Source: Actinomycetospora sp. (GTDB lineage Bacteria; Actinomycetota; Actinomycetes; Mycobacteriales; Pseudonocardiaceae). Taken from it: a stretch of 15,583 bases of DNA. The translations under genes were made by a program, and so were the position numbers. Positions 1 through 5,720 of the stretch are shown here, piece after piece. The stretch spans positions 1 through 15,583 of the forward strand of contig JAICLN010000045.1 in the NCBI GenBank assembly GCA_025925615.1, written 5' to 3'. How positions within the stretch are numbered: the stretch's first letter is position 1; every line of letters begins with the position of its first letter. The notes under the pieces were generated by a model. That model ran no database searches and was not told the DNA's origin. It saw only the letters and a list, made by a program, of their open reading frames with translations.

Positions 1-873
1 CAGCTCGGCGATGAACATCGTCGGGACGCCGTAGAGGCTGGTGCACCGCTCCTCGGCGCAGGCCTCGAGGGTCAGCTCGGGGTCGAACCCGGGCGCCGGG
101 ATGACCATCGTCGCGCCCGAGCTGGAGCACGCGAGGTTGCCCATGACCATGCCGAAGCAGTGGTAGAAGGGCACCGGGATGCAGACCCGGTCGACCTCGG
201 TGTAGCCGCAGAGCCGGCCGACGAAGTAGCCGTTGTTGAGGATGTTGTGGTGCGAGAGCGTCGCGCCCTTGGGGAAGCCGGTCGTCCCGCTCGTGTACTG
301 GATGTTGATCGCGTCGTCGGCGGAGAGCTCGCCCTGACGCTGCCGGACCCGGCCGACGTCGCCGTCGTGGACGAACAGCGCCGCCCACGCCTCGGTGTCG
401 GTGATGACGACCCGCTCGAGCGCCGGGCAGTTCGGCCGCACCGACTCGATCATGTCCGCGTACATCGAGGTCTTGAAGCTGCGCGCCGCGACCAGCATCG
501 AGATGCCAGCCTGGTTGAGGACGAACTCCAGCTCGTGGGTGCGGTACGCCGGGTTGATGTTGACCAGGATCGCGCCGACCTTCGCGGTGGCGTACTGCAG
601 CAGCGTCCACTGCGCGCAGTTCGGCGCCCAGATCCCGACCCGGTCGCCCTTGGCGACCCCGAGGTCCAGCAGGCCGACCGCCAGCGCGTCGATCTCCGTG
701 ACGAGCTCGGCCCACGTGTAGCGCAGGCCCTGGGCGCGGTCGACCAGCGCCTCACCGTCCGGGACCCGGGCGGCGGTGCGGTCGAGGTTGTCGCCGATCG
801 TGTCCCCGAGCAGGGGCTCGTCGGAGATCCCCGAGGCGTACGAGGGCAGTGACGGGACGGTGGGCGCGCTCAC
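1..873 (-). CDS. Acyl-CoA synthetase (AMP-binding), N-terminal part
   Basis: This is the first 291 codons of an ANL-superfamily adenylate-forming enzyme; the C-terminal half lies beyond the window edge. The family activates carboxylic acids, usually fatty acids, to acyl-AMP and then acyl-CoA. The ATP-binding P-loop YTSGTTGFPKG is at residues 193-203, followed by the typical ATLSHHNI segment. PVPFYHCFGMVMG (233-245) and TSLYGVPTMFIAEL (278-291) are typical of medium/long-chain FadD-like enzymes such as the FadD35 group. The GTG start at 873 is chosen because GGAGG lies 7 nt upstream (881-885). It is divergent from the AMP nucleosidase gene across 131 bp. A CATAGT hexamer (911-916, minus strand) could be its -10 element, but this is weak. 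Substrate cannot be deduced. Family call is firm; subfamily is inference. Confidence 0.93.
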   Translation of the reverse strand, partial: MSAPTVPSLPSYASGISDEPLLGDTIGDNLDRTAARVPDGEALVDRAQGLRYTWAELVTEIDALAVGLLDLGVAKGDRVGIWAPNCAQWTLLQYATAKVGAILVNINPAYRTHELEFVLNQAGISMLVAARSFKTSMYADMIESVRPNCPALERVVITDTEAWAALFVHDGDVGRVRQRQGELSADDAINIQYTSGTTGFPKGATLSHHNILNNGYFVGRLCGYTEVDRVCIPVPFYHCFGMVMGNLACSSSGATMVIPAPGFDPELTLEACAEERCTSLYGVPTMFIAEL

Positions 874-1004
874 CGGGTGACCTCCAGGCGTGACGATCGT
901 GGTCGGGCTCACTATGCCTGCGCGCACGTGTTCCGCGCACCCCTGAAGGTCCCGCGGGGTGGCACGGGCCGGGGCCGTCCGCCGGGCTGGCACCATCGTC
1001 TTCC

Positions 1005-2219
1005 GTGACGGCCACCGAGTCCTCCGCCGCCTCGAGGGCCACGAGCGCGAGCGTCGACGGCGGGACCCTCGCGCCCGGCGACGTCGATCGGACCGTCGCG
1101 GCGCTCGTCGCCACCCTCGCCGCCATCGACGAGGACGGCTGGTACTCGACGATCGAGGTGGTGCGCCCCTGGTCGACGGTGAACCCGCGGCTGACCGGCG
1201 AGTTCGCCCGCACCCACGCCATCCGGCGCTACCTCGAGCGCGAGCTCGCCGCGCTGCTGCGGGCCGGGGCCCGGATCACGGTGCGCCCGGCCCGGCCGGC
1301 GCTCGCGTTCGACGACCCGTCGTTCTTCGCCGCGCTCGACGAGGACCGCGTCGACGTGCGCTCCAAGAAGCTCTTCCTGTTCGGTCCCGAGCGGATGGGG
1401 CTCTCGGTCGACCGGCTCGGCCACTACACCGGCACGTCCGCCGAAGTCTTCCAGCGCCACGTGATCTTCACGAACTACGCGATGCACGTCGAGGCGTTCC
1501 TGGAACGCTTCCCGGACGCGATCGCCCCGGAGCGCGGCGGCGTGCAGATGCCCGCCTACCACCACCTCACAGACGACGGCGACGGCGTCTCGTTGGTCAA
1601 CATCGGCGTCGGCCCCGCGAACGCGAAGACCGCGACCGACCACGTCGCGGTGCTCCGGCCGGACACGATGATCATGATCGGCCACTGCGGCGGCCTCCGG
1701 AACCACCAGCAGAAGGGCGACTTCGTCCTGGCCACGGGCTACCAGCGCTTCGATCACGTGCTCGACGAGGTGCTGCCGCTGAACGTCCCGGTGATCCCCA
1801 ACCACCGGCTGAACTCGTTCCTGCTGGAGGCCCTCGAGGGCGCCGGGGCCGAGTACCGGATCGGCACCGTCCACACCACGGACAACCGCAACTGGGAGCT
1901 CAACCAGCGCACGACCCTCGCCGCGATGCAGGCGTCGCGGTCGGTCGCGGTGGACATGGAGTCGGCGACGATCGCCGCGAACGGCTTCCGCTACCGCGTT
2001 CCCAACGCGACGCTGCTCTGCGTCTCGGACAAGCCCCTGCACGGCTCGCCGAAGCTCTCGGCCGGCGCCCAGCAGTTCTACGAGACCTCGAAGCGCCAGC
2101 ACCTCGGAATCGCGCTCTCGGCGCTGGACCGGGTGCGGCGGGAGCACCCCGGCGGGCTGCCCAGCCAGGAGATCCGCTCGGTCGACGAGCCGCTGTTCGG
2201 GGGCCCGTCGGACACGTGA
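1005..2219 (+). CDS. amn: AMP nucleosidase
   Basis: The predicted 404-aa cytoplasmic enzyme hydrolyses AMP to adenine and ribose 5-phosphate, a purine salvage and adenylate-pool control reaction. The N-terminal Amn domain (about 25-185) includes LGHYTGTSAEVFQRHVIFTN (138-157). The phosphorylase-like domain (about 195-380) contains the family signature MIMIGHCGGLRNHQ (222-235), GDFVLATGYQRFDH (238-251), PVIPNHRLN (262-270) and the active-site segment VDMESATIAANG (316-327). It is somewhat shorter than E. coli Amn (about 480 aa). The GTG start at 1005 gives MTATES; there is no clear Shine-Dalgarno sequence, and a weak CATCGT hexamer 5 nt upstream leaves leaderless translation possible. It is divergent from the acyl-CoA synthetase and followed by a small hairpin at 2261-2282. 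Confidence 0.95.
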   Translation: MTATESSAASRATSASVDGGTLAPGDVDRTVAALVATLAAIDEDGWYSTIEVVRPWSTVNPRLTGEFARTHAIRRYLERELAALLRAGARITVRPARPALAFDDPSFFAALDEDRVDVRSKKLFLFGPERMGLSVDRLGHYTGTSAEVFQRHVIFTNYAMHVEAFLERFPDAIAPERGGVQMPAYHHLTDDGDGVSLVNIGVGPANAKTATDHVAVLRPDTMIMIGHCGGLRNHQQKGDFVLATGYQRFDHVLDEVLPLNVPVIPNHRLNSFLLEALEGAGAEYRIGTVHTTDNRNWELNQRTTLAAMQASRSVAVDMESATIAANGFRYRVPNATLLCVSDKPLHGSPKLSAGAQQFYETSKRQHLGIALSALDRVRREHPGGLPSQEIRSVDEPLFGGPSDT

Positions 2220-2260
2220 GGGCGGGGCTCGCCGGCGGTGGTCCTCCGCTGACACCTGAG

Positions 2261-2282
2261 GTCAGGATGAACCATTCCTGAC
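2261..2282 (+). repeat. Inverted repeat after amn, possible terminator
   Basis: GTCAGGA and TCCTGAC form a perfect 7-bp stem around an 8-nt loop, 41 bp after the amn stop. The left arm can alternatively pair with the preceding CCTGA (CCTGA-GG-TCAGG, about 2255-2266), giving two mutually exclusive hairpins. There is no U-tract, which is common for actinobacterial terminators. It could equally be an operator-like palindrome or a fragment of a dispersed repeat. Confidence 0.45.
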
Positions 2283-2322
2283 ATGCCACCCCGGGGTCCC
2301 TCGCGAGGAGGACGACCGATCC

Positions 2323-2392
2323 GGCTCCGTGGCGGGACGCTCTGGGGGCCGGGCTCCCTCTCCGTGGCGGGACGCCCCGTGGGCCTGGCTCC
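2323..2392. repeat. Two tandem copies of a 35-bp unit
   Basis: Copies at 2323-2357 and 2358-2392 agree at 29 of 35 positions. They share the 16-nt core CTCCGTGGCGGGACGC at 2325-2340 and 2360-2375. It lies in non-coding DNA with no recognised function. Confidence 0.7.
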
Positions 2393-2396
2393 CTGG

Positions 2397-2449
2397 CGTC
2401 GGTGCTCCGGTCCGACGAGCCCGGGAGTCCCCGTGACCAAGCACCGACG
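2397..2449. repeat. 10-bp perfect inverted repeat, 53-bp span
   Basis: CGTCGGTGCT (2397-2406) and AGCACCGACG (2440-2449) are exact reverse complements. Inside them CTCCGG and CCGGGAG could extend the stem with one bulge. The result is a long imperfect hairpin in RNA or cruciform DNA, immediately after the 35-bp tandem repeat. Role unknown. Confidence 0.6.
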
Positions 2450-2505
2450 TCCCCGTCCCCCGCTCCACGCCCGCGTGGTCCGAGGCCCTCGGCCCGGCGC
2501 CGTGG

Positions 2506-2724
2506 GTGGGCGCTGACCCTGCTGCCGCCCCGTGGGCGAGGTGGTCGGCGCGGTGGGGCGCCAGGATACCCGCCGGCTCGTCGTCGGGGTGTTTCGGCCT
2601 CGGCCTCGGGGGATGGACGTGGTTCGTGGCGTTCCTGGTGGTGGTCGTGTTCGTCCGGGCCCATGATCACGACTTGGGCGGCGACACGCCCAAGGGACGC
2701 ATGGACACGCCGCCGAACTCGTGA
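2506..2724 (+). CDS. Doubtful 72-aa ORF with one hydrophobic segment
   Basis: The GTG-initiated frame encodes an N-terminal Ala/Trp/Arg-rich stretch and then one plausible membrane segment, GWTWFVAFLVVVVFVR (residues 36-51), followed by a hydrophilic tail. In favour: third positions are largely G/C, and a single-span small membrane protein would be unremarkable in an actinobacterium. Against: there is no ribosome binding site, and the last 20 or so codons plus the stop are supplied by the 64-bp palindromic element at 2664-2727, so the frame may be accidental. No family is recognised. Confidence 0.25.
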   Translation: MGADPAAAPWARWSARWGARIPAGSSSGCFGLGLGGWTWFVAFLVVVVFVRAHDHDLGGDTPKGRMDTPPNS

Positions 2725-2727
2725 TCA
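2664..2727. repeat. 64-bp element with 20-bp terminal inverted repeats
   Basis: The left end TGATCACGACTTGGGCGGCG (2664-2683) and the reverse complement of the right end (2708-2727) agree at 18 of 20 positions, and both ends begin TGATCACGA. A nested perfect 8-bp stem, CTTGGGCG (2673-2680) with CGCCCAAG (2687-2694), lies in the left half. The architecture is that of a REP-like or very small MITE-like dispersed palindrome. No second copy is seen in this window and no flanking target duplication is evident. Confidence 0.6.
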
Positions 2728-2740
2728 CTGCCAGGAGGCC

Positions 2741-2756
2741 GTTCGCCCGCGGCGGA
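2741..2756 (+). promoter_or_regulatory. ClgR-box-like site upstream of the XRE regulator
   Basis: GTTCGC-CCGCG-GCG (2741-2754) matches the GTTCGC-N5-GCG motif I recall being reported for Streptomyces ClgR. If transcription starts at the ATG (see 2785-2790), the box occupies about -56 to -43, a normal activator position. The core TCGCCCGCGGCGGA (2743-2756) agrees at 12 of 14 positions with the minus-strand sequence at 4587-4574 upstream of clpP. This suggests autoregulation and shared control; binding is inferred. Confidence 0.5.
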
Positions 2757-2784
2757 ATCGGGCCACGGAACCGTCGGGACCTCC

Positions 2785-2790
2785 TACCGT
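2785..2790 (+). promoter_or_regulatory. Putative -10 of a leaderless promoter
   Basis: TACCGT fits the actinobacterial TANNNT -10 hexamer and ends 6 nt before the ATG at 2797, so the transcript would begin at or next to the start codon. No Shine-Dalgarno sequence is present at normal spacing. No clear -35 is visible, consistent with an activator-dependent promoter. Confidence 0.45.
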
Positions 2791-2796
2791 GCCCGC

Positions 2797-3228
2797 ATGG
2801 GCGAGGTCATCCCTCTCGAGAGTCGGCGTCGCGGCGGCGGTCGGCCCCACACAGGCGCCGACTCGGACCGCCGCGCCCCGGACCGGCAGGCCCCGGACCG
2901 CGAATCCGCCGTACTCCCGAGCCACCGCGCGCGGTTCGCTCCGACGCGACCCGCGGCCGCGGAACCGCTGTGGCGGGAGGCCGTCGGGCACGGGCTCCGG
3001 GACCTCCGTCGCGCCCGGGGAGACCGGCTCGCCGACACCGCCGAACGGGCCGGCATGTCCCCCCAGTACCTCTCCGAACTGGAGCGCGGCCGCAAGGACC
3101 CGTCGAGCGAGATGCTCGCGGCCGTCGCCGGGGCGCTCGGGGTGCCGGTGCGGGAGATCGTGCGGCGTGCCCACGCCGAGCTCGGCCTCGGCCCGCATGC
3201 CCGAGGCCCGGTGCTCCTCGCCGCATAG
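2797..3228 (+). CDS. XRE-family regulator, ClgR/PopR type
   Basis: The 143-aa protein has an HTH_3 domain at about residues 60-125. The recognition region SPQYLSELERGRKDPSSEMLAAV (88-110) closely resembles ClgR, the actinobacterial activator of clp genes; PopR is its paralogue controlling clpP3-clpP4 in Streptomyces. It lies tail to tail with a clpP pair, as expected for such a regulator. An unusual Arg/Pro-rich extension (1-58, with a repeated APDR) precedes the HTH; ClgR proteins are usually shorter. The C-terminus GPVLLAA ends in LAA, like the ssrA tag. ClgR and PopR are known to be ClpP substrates, with the terminal alanines important in PopR. Regulator class is well supported; ClgR versus PopR cannot be decided here. 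Confidence 0.9.
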   Translation: MGEVIPLESRRRGGGRPHTGADSDRRAPDRQAPDRESAVLPSHRARFAPTRPAAAEPLWREAVGHGLRDLRRARGDRLADTAERAGMSPQYLSELERGRKDPSSEMLAAVAGALGVPVREIVRRAHAELGLGPHARGPVLLAA

Positions 3229-3296
3229 ATGCGCTGCGCGCTCGTGAGCTTCTCCGCCCTGTGACACGGAATAGTGCTCACCAGGCCGGAGGCCGC

Positions 3297-3884
3297 CTAC
3301 CGCGCCTCGATCACCTGGTCGACGATCCCGTAGTCCCGGGCCGCCGCGGCGGTGAGGACGAGGTCGCGTTCGGTGTCGTGGCGCAGGGTGTCGGTGTCCC
3401 GCCCGGTGTGCCGGGCGAGGATCGCCTCCATCTCGGCGCGCACGCGGACCACCTCGTCGGCGGCGAGGATGAGGTCGGGGATCGCGCCGCGGCCCTGCGC
3501 GGCCGGCTGGTGCAGCACCACCCGGGTGTGCGGGAGGGCCGAGCGACGTCCGGGCGCTCCCGCGGCGAGCAGCACCGCGCCGGCCGCGACCGCCTGCCCG
3601 ACGCACGTCGTCGCGACGGGGGCGCGGACGTACTGCATGGTGTCGTAGACCGCGAGCATGGCCGCGGTGTCGCCGCCCTCGCAGTTCACGTACATCGAGA
3701 TCTCCTGGTCCGGGGCCTCCGCCTCGAGGTGGAGCAGTTGGGCGATCAGGGCGTTGGCCACGCCCGCGTCGACACCGGTGCCGAGGTAGACGATCCGCTC
3801 GGAGAGCAGGTGGGAGTAGACGTCGACGATGCGCTCACCGCGCGAGTCCCGCGTGACGACGTTCGGGATCGTGTAGCTGCTCAT
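3297..3884 (-). CDS. clpP: ClpP-family protein lacking the catalytic serine
   Basis: The 195-aa protein matches ClpP along its whole length: YDTMQYVRAPVATTCVGQA (80-98), LLAAGAPGRRSALPH (105-119), VVLHQP (122-127) and TERDLVLTAAAARDYGIVD (171-189). The nucleophile motif, normally GQAAS, reads GQAVA, so Ala100 replaces the catalytic Ser; the codons are GCG-GTC-GCG. His125 and Asp174 of the triad remain. The usual SPGGS segment is altered to CEGGD (68-72), keeping the Gly pair. A peptidase-dead structural subunit is inferred, analogous to ClpR of cyanobacteria and plastids. The ATG at 3884 overlaps the stop of the upstream clpP by one base (TGATG), so translation is coupled and the products probably co-assemble with each other and a Clp ATPase encoded elsewhere. 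Confidence 0.93.
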   Translation of the reverse strand: MSSYTIPNVVTRDSRGERIVDVYSHLLSERIVYLGTGVDAGVANALIAQLLHLEAEAPDQEISMYVNCEGGDTAAMLAVYDTMQYVRAPVATTCVGQAVAAGAVLLAAGAPGRRSALPHTRVVLHQPAAQGRGAIPDLILAADEVVRVRAEMEAILARHTGRDTDTLRHDTERDLVLTAAAARDYGIVDQVIEAR

Positions 3885-4492
3885 CAGGCCGCCACCATCC
3901 CTACCCGGATCCGGCGCGTCGGCATGACCTGGTCGAACGAGGAGACGATCCCGTCGACGAAGCCGTAGTCGCGGGCCTGCTCGGCGGTGAACCAGCGGTC
4001 GTGCAGGGAGTCCTCGAAGACGCGCTCGGGTGGCTGCCCGGTGTCGGAGGCGATGAGGCCGAGGACGGTGTCGCGGGTGTGCCGCAGGTCGTTCGCCTGC
4101 ACCTCGACCTCGCCGGCCGAGCCCCCGATGCCCGACGAGCCCTGGTGCATCAGGATCTTCGCGTGGGGCAGGGCGAACCGCTTGCCGGGCGTGCCGGCGG
4201 ACAGCAGGAACTGACCGGCGCTGCACGCGAGGCCGAGCGCCAGCGTCGAGACGTCGCACGGGACGAGCCGCATCACGTCCCGGATCGCCAGCATCGCCGG
4301 GACCGACCCGCCCGGCGAGTGGATCCACAGGGCGACGTCGGCCGAGTCGTTCTCCGCGGCCAGCGCGAGCAGATGGCCGGCCAGGGCGGTGCCGTTGTCG
4401 TCGTCGAGGCCGCCGTCGAGCACGAGCACCCGGTGGCGCAGCAGGTGGGTCCGGAGCTCCGGCGAGAACGTCCCGGAGGTCGATTCGGTCAT
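3884..4492 (-). CDS. clpP: ATP-dependent Clp protease proteolytic subunit
   Basis: The 202-aa ClpP serine peptidase degrades unfolded or tagged proteins when capped by ClpX or ClpC. The catalytic triad is intact: Ser91 in GLACSAG (87-93), His116 in KILMHQ (112-117) and Asp165 in HDRWFTAEQARDYGFVD. The substrate-binding HSPGGSV is at 58-64. The GTG at 4522 would add 10 residues; the ATG at 4492 is preferred because it puts a GGTGGGG-like sequence just upstream, though this is not decisive. It is the first gene of a two-gene operon with the Ser-less ClpP. No tig or clpX neighbour is present, unlike the main clpP1P2 locus, so this is probably an accessory (ClpP3/P4-like) pair. Its C-terminus GMVAA also ends in two alanines. 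Upstream are a 16-bp palindrome and three 20-bp direct repeats. Confidence 0.95.
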   Translation of the reverse strand: MTESTSGTFSPELRTHLLRHRVLVLDGGLDDDNGTALAGHLLALAAENDSADVALWIHSPGGSVPAMLAIRDVMRLVPCDVSTLALGLACSAGQFLLSAGTPGKRFALPHAKILMHQGSSGIGGSAGEVEVQANDLRHTRDTVLGLIASDTGQPPERVFEDSLHDRWFTAEQARDYGFVDGIVSSFDQVMPTRRIRVGMVAA

Positions 4493-4499
4493 GGCCCCA

Positions 4500-4515
4500 C
4501 CGTCGGGCCCGACGG
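4500..4515. promoter_or_regulatory. 16-bp perfect palindrome before clpP
   Basis: CCGTCGGGCCCGACGG is its own reverse complement and sits 7 bp upstream of the ATG at 4492. It could be an operator or, in mRNA, a hairpin over the ribosome binding region. If the GTG at 4522 were the true start, it would be coding sequence. Confidence 0.45.
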
Positions 4516-4533
4516 CCCCCACCCGCCACGAGA

Positions 4534-4593
4534 TCCGCCGTGGGCAGCGCGAATCCGCCCTGAGCAGTTCGGCTCCGCCGTGTGCGAGGCGAA
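4534..4593. repeat. Three 20-bp direct repeats upstream of the clpP pair
   Basis: Copies begin at 4534, 4554 and 4574. All three share TCCGCC at positions 1-6 and TG at 8-9, GC at 11-12 and CG at 17-18 of the unit. On the clpP strand copies 1 and 3 run from TTCGC to GGCGGA, and copy 3 is an imperfect inverted repeat TTCGCC-N8-GGCGGA. The period of about two helical turns and the position 42-101 bp before the start codon suggest an operator array. The similarity to the ClgR-like box at 2741-2756 makes the convergent regulator the natural candidate ligand. Confidence 0.6.
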
Positions 4594-4598
4594 GCCGA

Positions 4599-5720
4599 TC
4601 AGCGACCCGCCGGGTGCACCGTCACCTCGGCCGCCTTCACCGCGAACCACACCTCGTCCCCCGGCTCGACGCCGAGCTCGGCGATCGCGGCGGGCGTGAC
4701 GTCCGCGGCGAGCCCCTCGACCCACTCGGGACCGCCGGGCACCGGTGAGGCGCGCAGCCGGACGAGCTCCCCGTGCGGCTCCAGCGCGGCGAGACGCACC
4801 CGGAGCGCCGTGCGGGGCGAGCCGCCCGGCTCCTCGCGGAACACCGCCACCGACGCCGGCGCGAACAGCGCGACGGCACGCTCGCCGTCGTCGACGGGTT
4901 CCGGATGCGTCCCGGCCACGACGGTCCCCTCGGCGGTGACGAGCCCATCGGCCCTCGAGCGCCCGGGCACGAGGTCGAGGCCGGCGATCCGCGCCGCGAA
5001 CGCCGACCGCGGCCGGGTGAGGACGTCGGTGGTGGTGCCGGACTCGACGACGCGGCCGGCGTCGAGCACGACGATGCGGTCGGCGAGCACGACCGCGTCG
5101 AGGACGTCGTGGGTGACCACCAGCGTGGTGACGCCGGTGGCGCGCACGACCCGGCGCACCAGGGAGCGCACGGCCGGGGTGGCGTCGACGTCGAGCGCGG
5201 CGAACGGCTCGTCGAGCATCAGCAGTTCGGGCTCGCAGGCGAGGGCCCGGGCGATCGCGACGCGCTGCGCCTGGCCGCCGGAGAGCTGGGCGGGCCGGCG
5301 TCCGGCGAGCGCGCCGGCGTCGACCTCGGCGAGCCAGCGCTCGGCGGTCCGGCGGGCGTTCCCCCGGCCCGACCCCGTCGAGCGCGGCCCGAAGGCCACG
5401 TTGTCGAGCGCGGACAGGTGCGGGAACAGGAGCGCCTGCTGGCTGAGGAGCCCGATGCGACGACGGTGGACCGGCACGGTCTCCGAGGGCGAGCTGAGGG
5501 TCCGCTCGCCGAGCACGATCTCGCCGCGTGAGGGCCGGTACAGCCCCGCGAGCGCCCCCAGCAGCGTCGACTTGCCCGCCCCGTTGGAGCCGAGGACCGC
5601 GACGACCTCGCCGGCCGCCACCTCCAGCGACACCTCGAGCTCGAAGGAGCCGCGGACGACCGTGACGTCGGCCGCGAGCCGGCTCGTCCCCACCAGCGGG
5701 TCGCTCCGCTCGCCCGTCAC
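4599..5720 (-). CDS. modC: Molybdate ABC transporter ATP-binding protein
   Basis: The 373-aa ATPase powers molybdate (or tungstate) import through ModB. It shows Walker A GSNGAGKST (44-52), Q-loop LLSQQALLFPHLS (91-103), ABC signature LSGGQAQR (146-153), Walker B LLMLDEPFAALD (166-177) and H-loop His204. A C-terminal Mop/TOBE-like region (about 300-370) follows, where such proteins bind oxyanion. The GTG start at 5720 overlaps the modB stop in a GTGA arrangement, giving translational coupling. It is last in the four-gene regulator-modA-modB-modC operon. The molybdate assignment rests on the ModA-like partner, the Mop domains and the operon; sulfate is less likely. Confidence 0.93.
   Translation of the reverse strand: MTGERSDPLVGTSRLAADVTVVRGSFELEVSLEVAAGEVVAVLGSNGAGKSTLLGALAGLYRPSRGEIVLGERTLSSPSETVPVHRRRIGLLSQQALLFPHLSALDNVAFGPRSTGSGRGNARRTAERWLAEVDAGALAGRRPAQLSGGQAQRVAIARALACEPELLMLDEPFAALDVDATPAVRSLVRRVVRATGVTTLVVTHDVLDAVVLADRIVVLDAGRVVESGTTTDVLTRPRSAFAARIAGLDLVPGRSRADGLVTAEGTVVAGTHPEPVDDGERAVALFAPASVAVFREEPGGSPRTALRVRLAALEPHGELVRLRASPVPGGPEWVEGLAADVTPAAIAELGVEPGDEVWFAVKAAEVTVHPAGR

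Larger units (their letters stand above)
2220..2796. other. 577-bp repeat-rich intergenic region
   Basis: No convincing full-length gene lies between amn and the XRE regulator. The stretch holds a 7-bp-stem hairpin (2261-2282), a 35-bp unit in two tandem copies (2323-2392), a 10-bp inverted repeat with a 33-nt spacer (2397-2449), a doubtful 72-codon ORF with one hydrophobic segment (2506-2724), a 64-bp element with 20-bp terminal inverted repeats (2664-2727), and the regulator's upstream control sites (2741-2790). Such a density of symmetric elements is unlike the other, short intergenic gaps in the window. Confidence 0.7.

Noticed and set aside
160..852. Plus-strand open frame over the acyl-CoA synthetase
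   Set aside because: Low-complexity Asp/Val/Arg peptide; the minus strand carries the intact P-loop and start with a Shine-Dalgarno sequence.
912..2255. Long minus-strand open frame (447 codons) antisense to amn
   Set aside because: Its peptide is Arg/Gly/Val-rich without domain motifs, and the plus strand encodes a clear AMP nucleosidase. Long antisense frames are expected at this GC content.
3229..3296. Terminator or promoter between the convergent regulator and clpP genes
   Set aside because: GTGAGC/GCTCAC (3244-3249 and 3276-3281) and a short GGCC stem are present but weak; nothing is strong enough to call.
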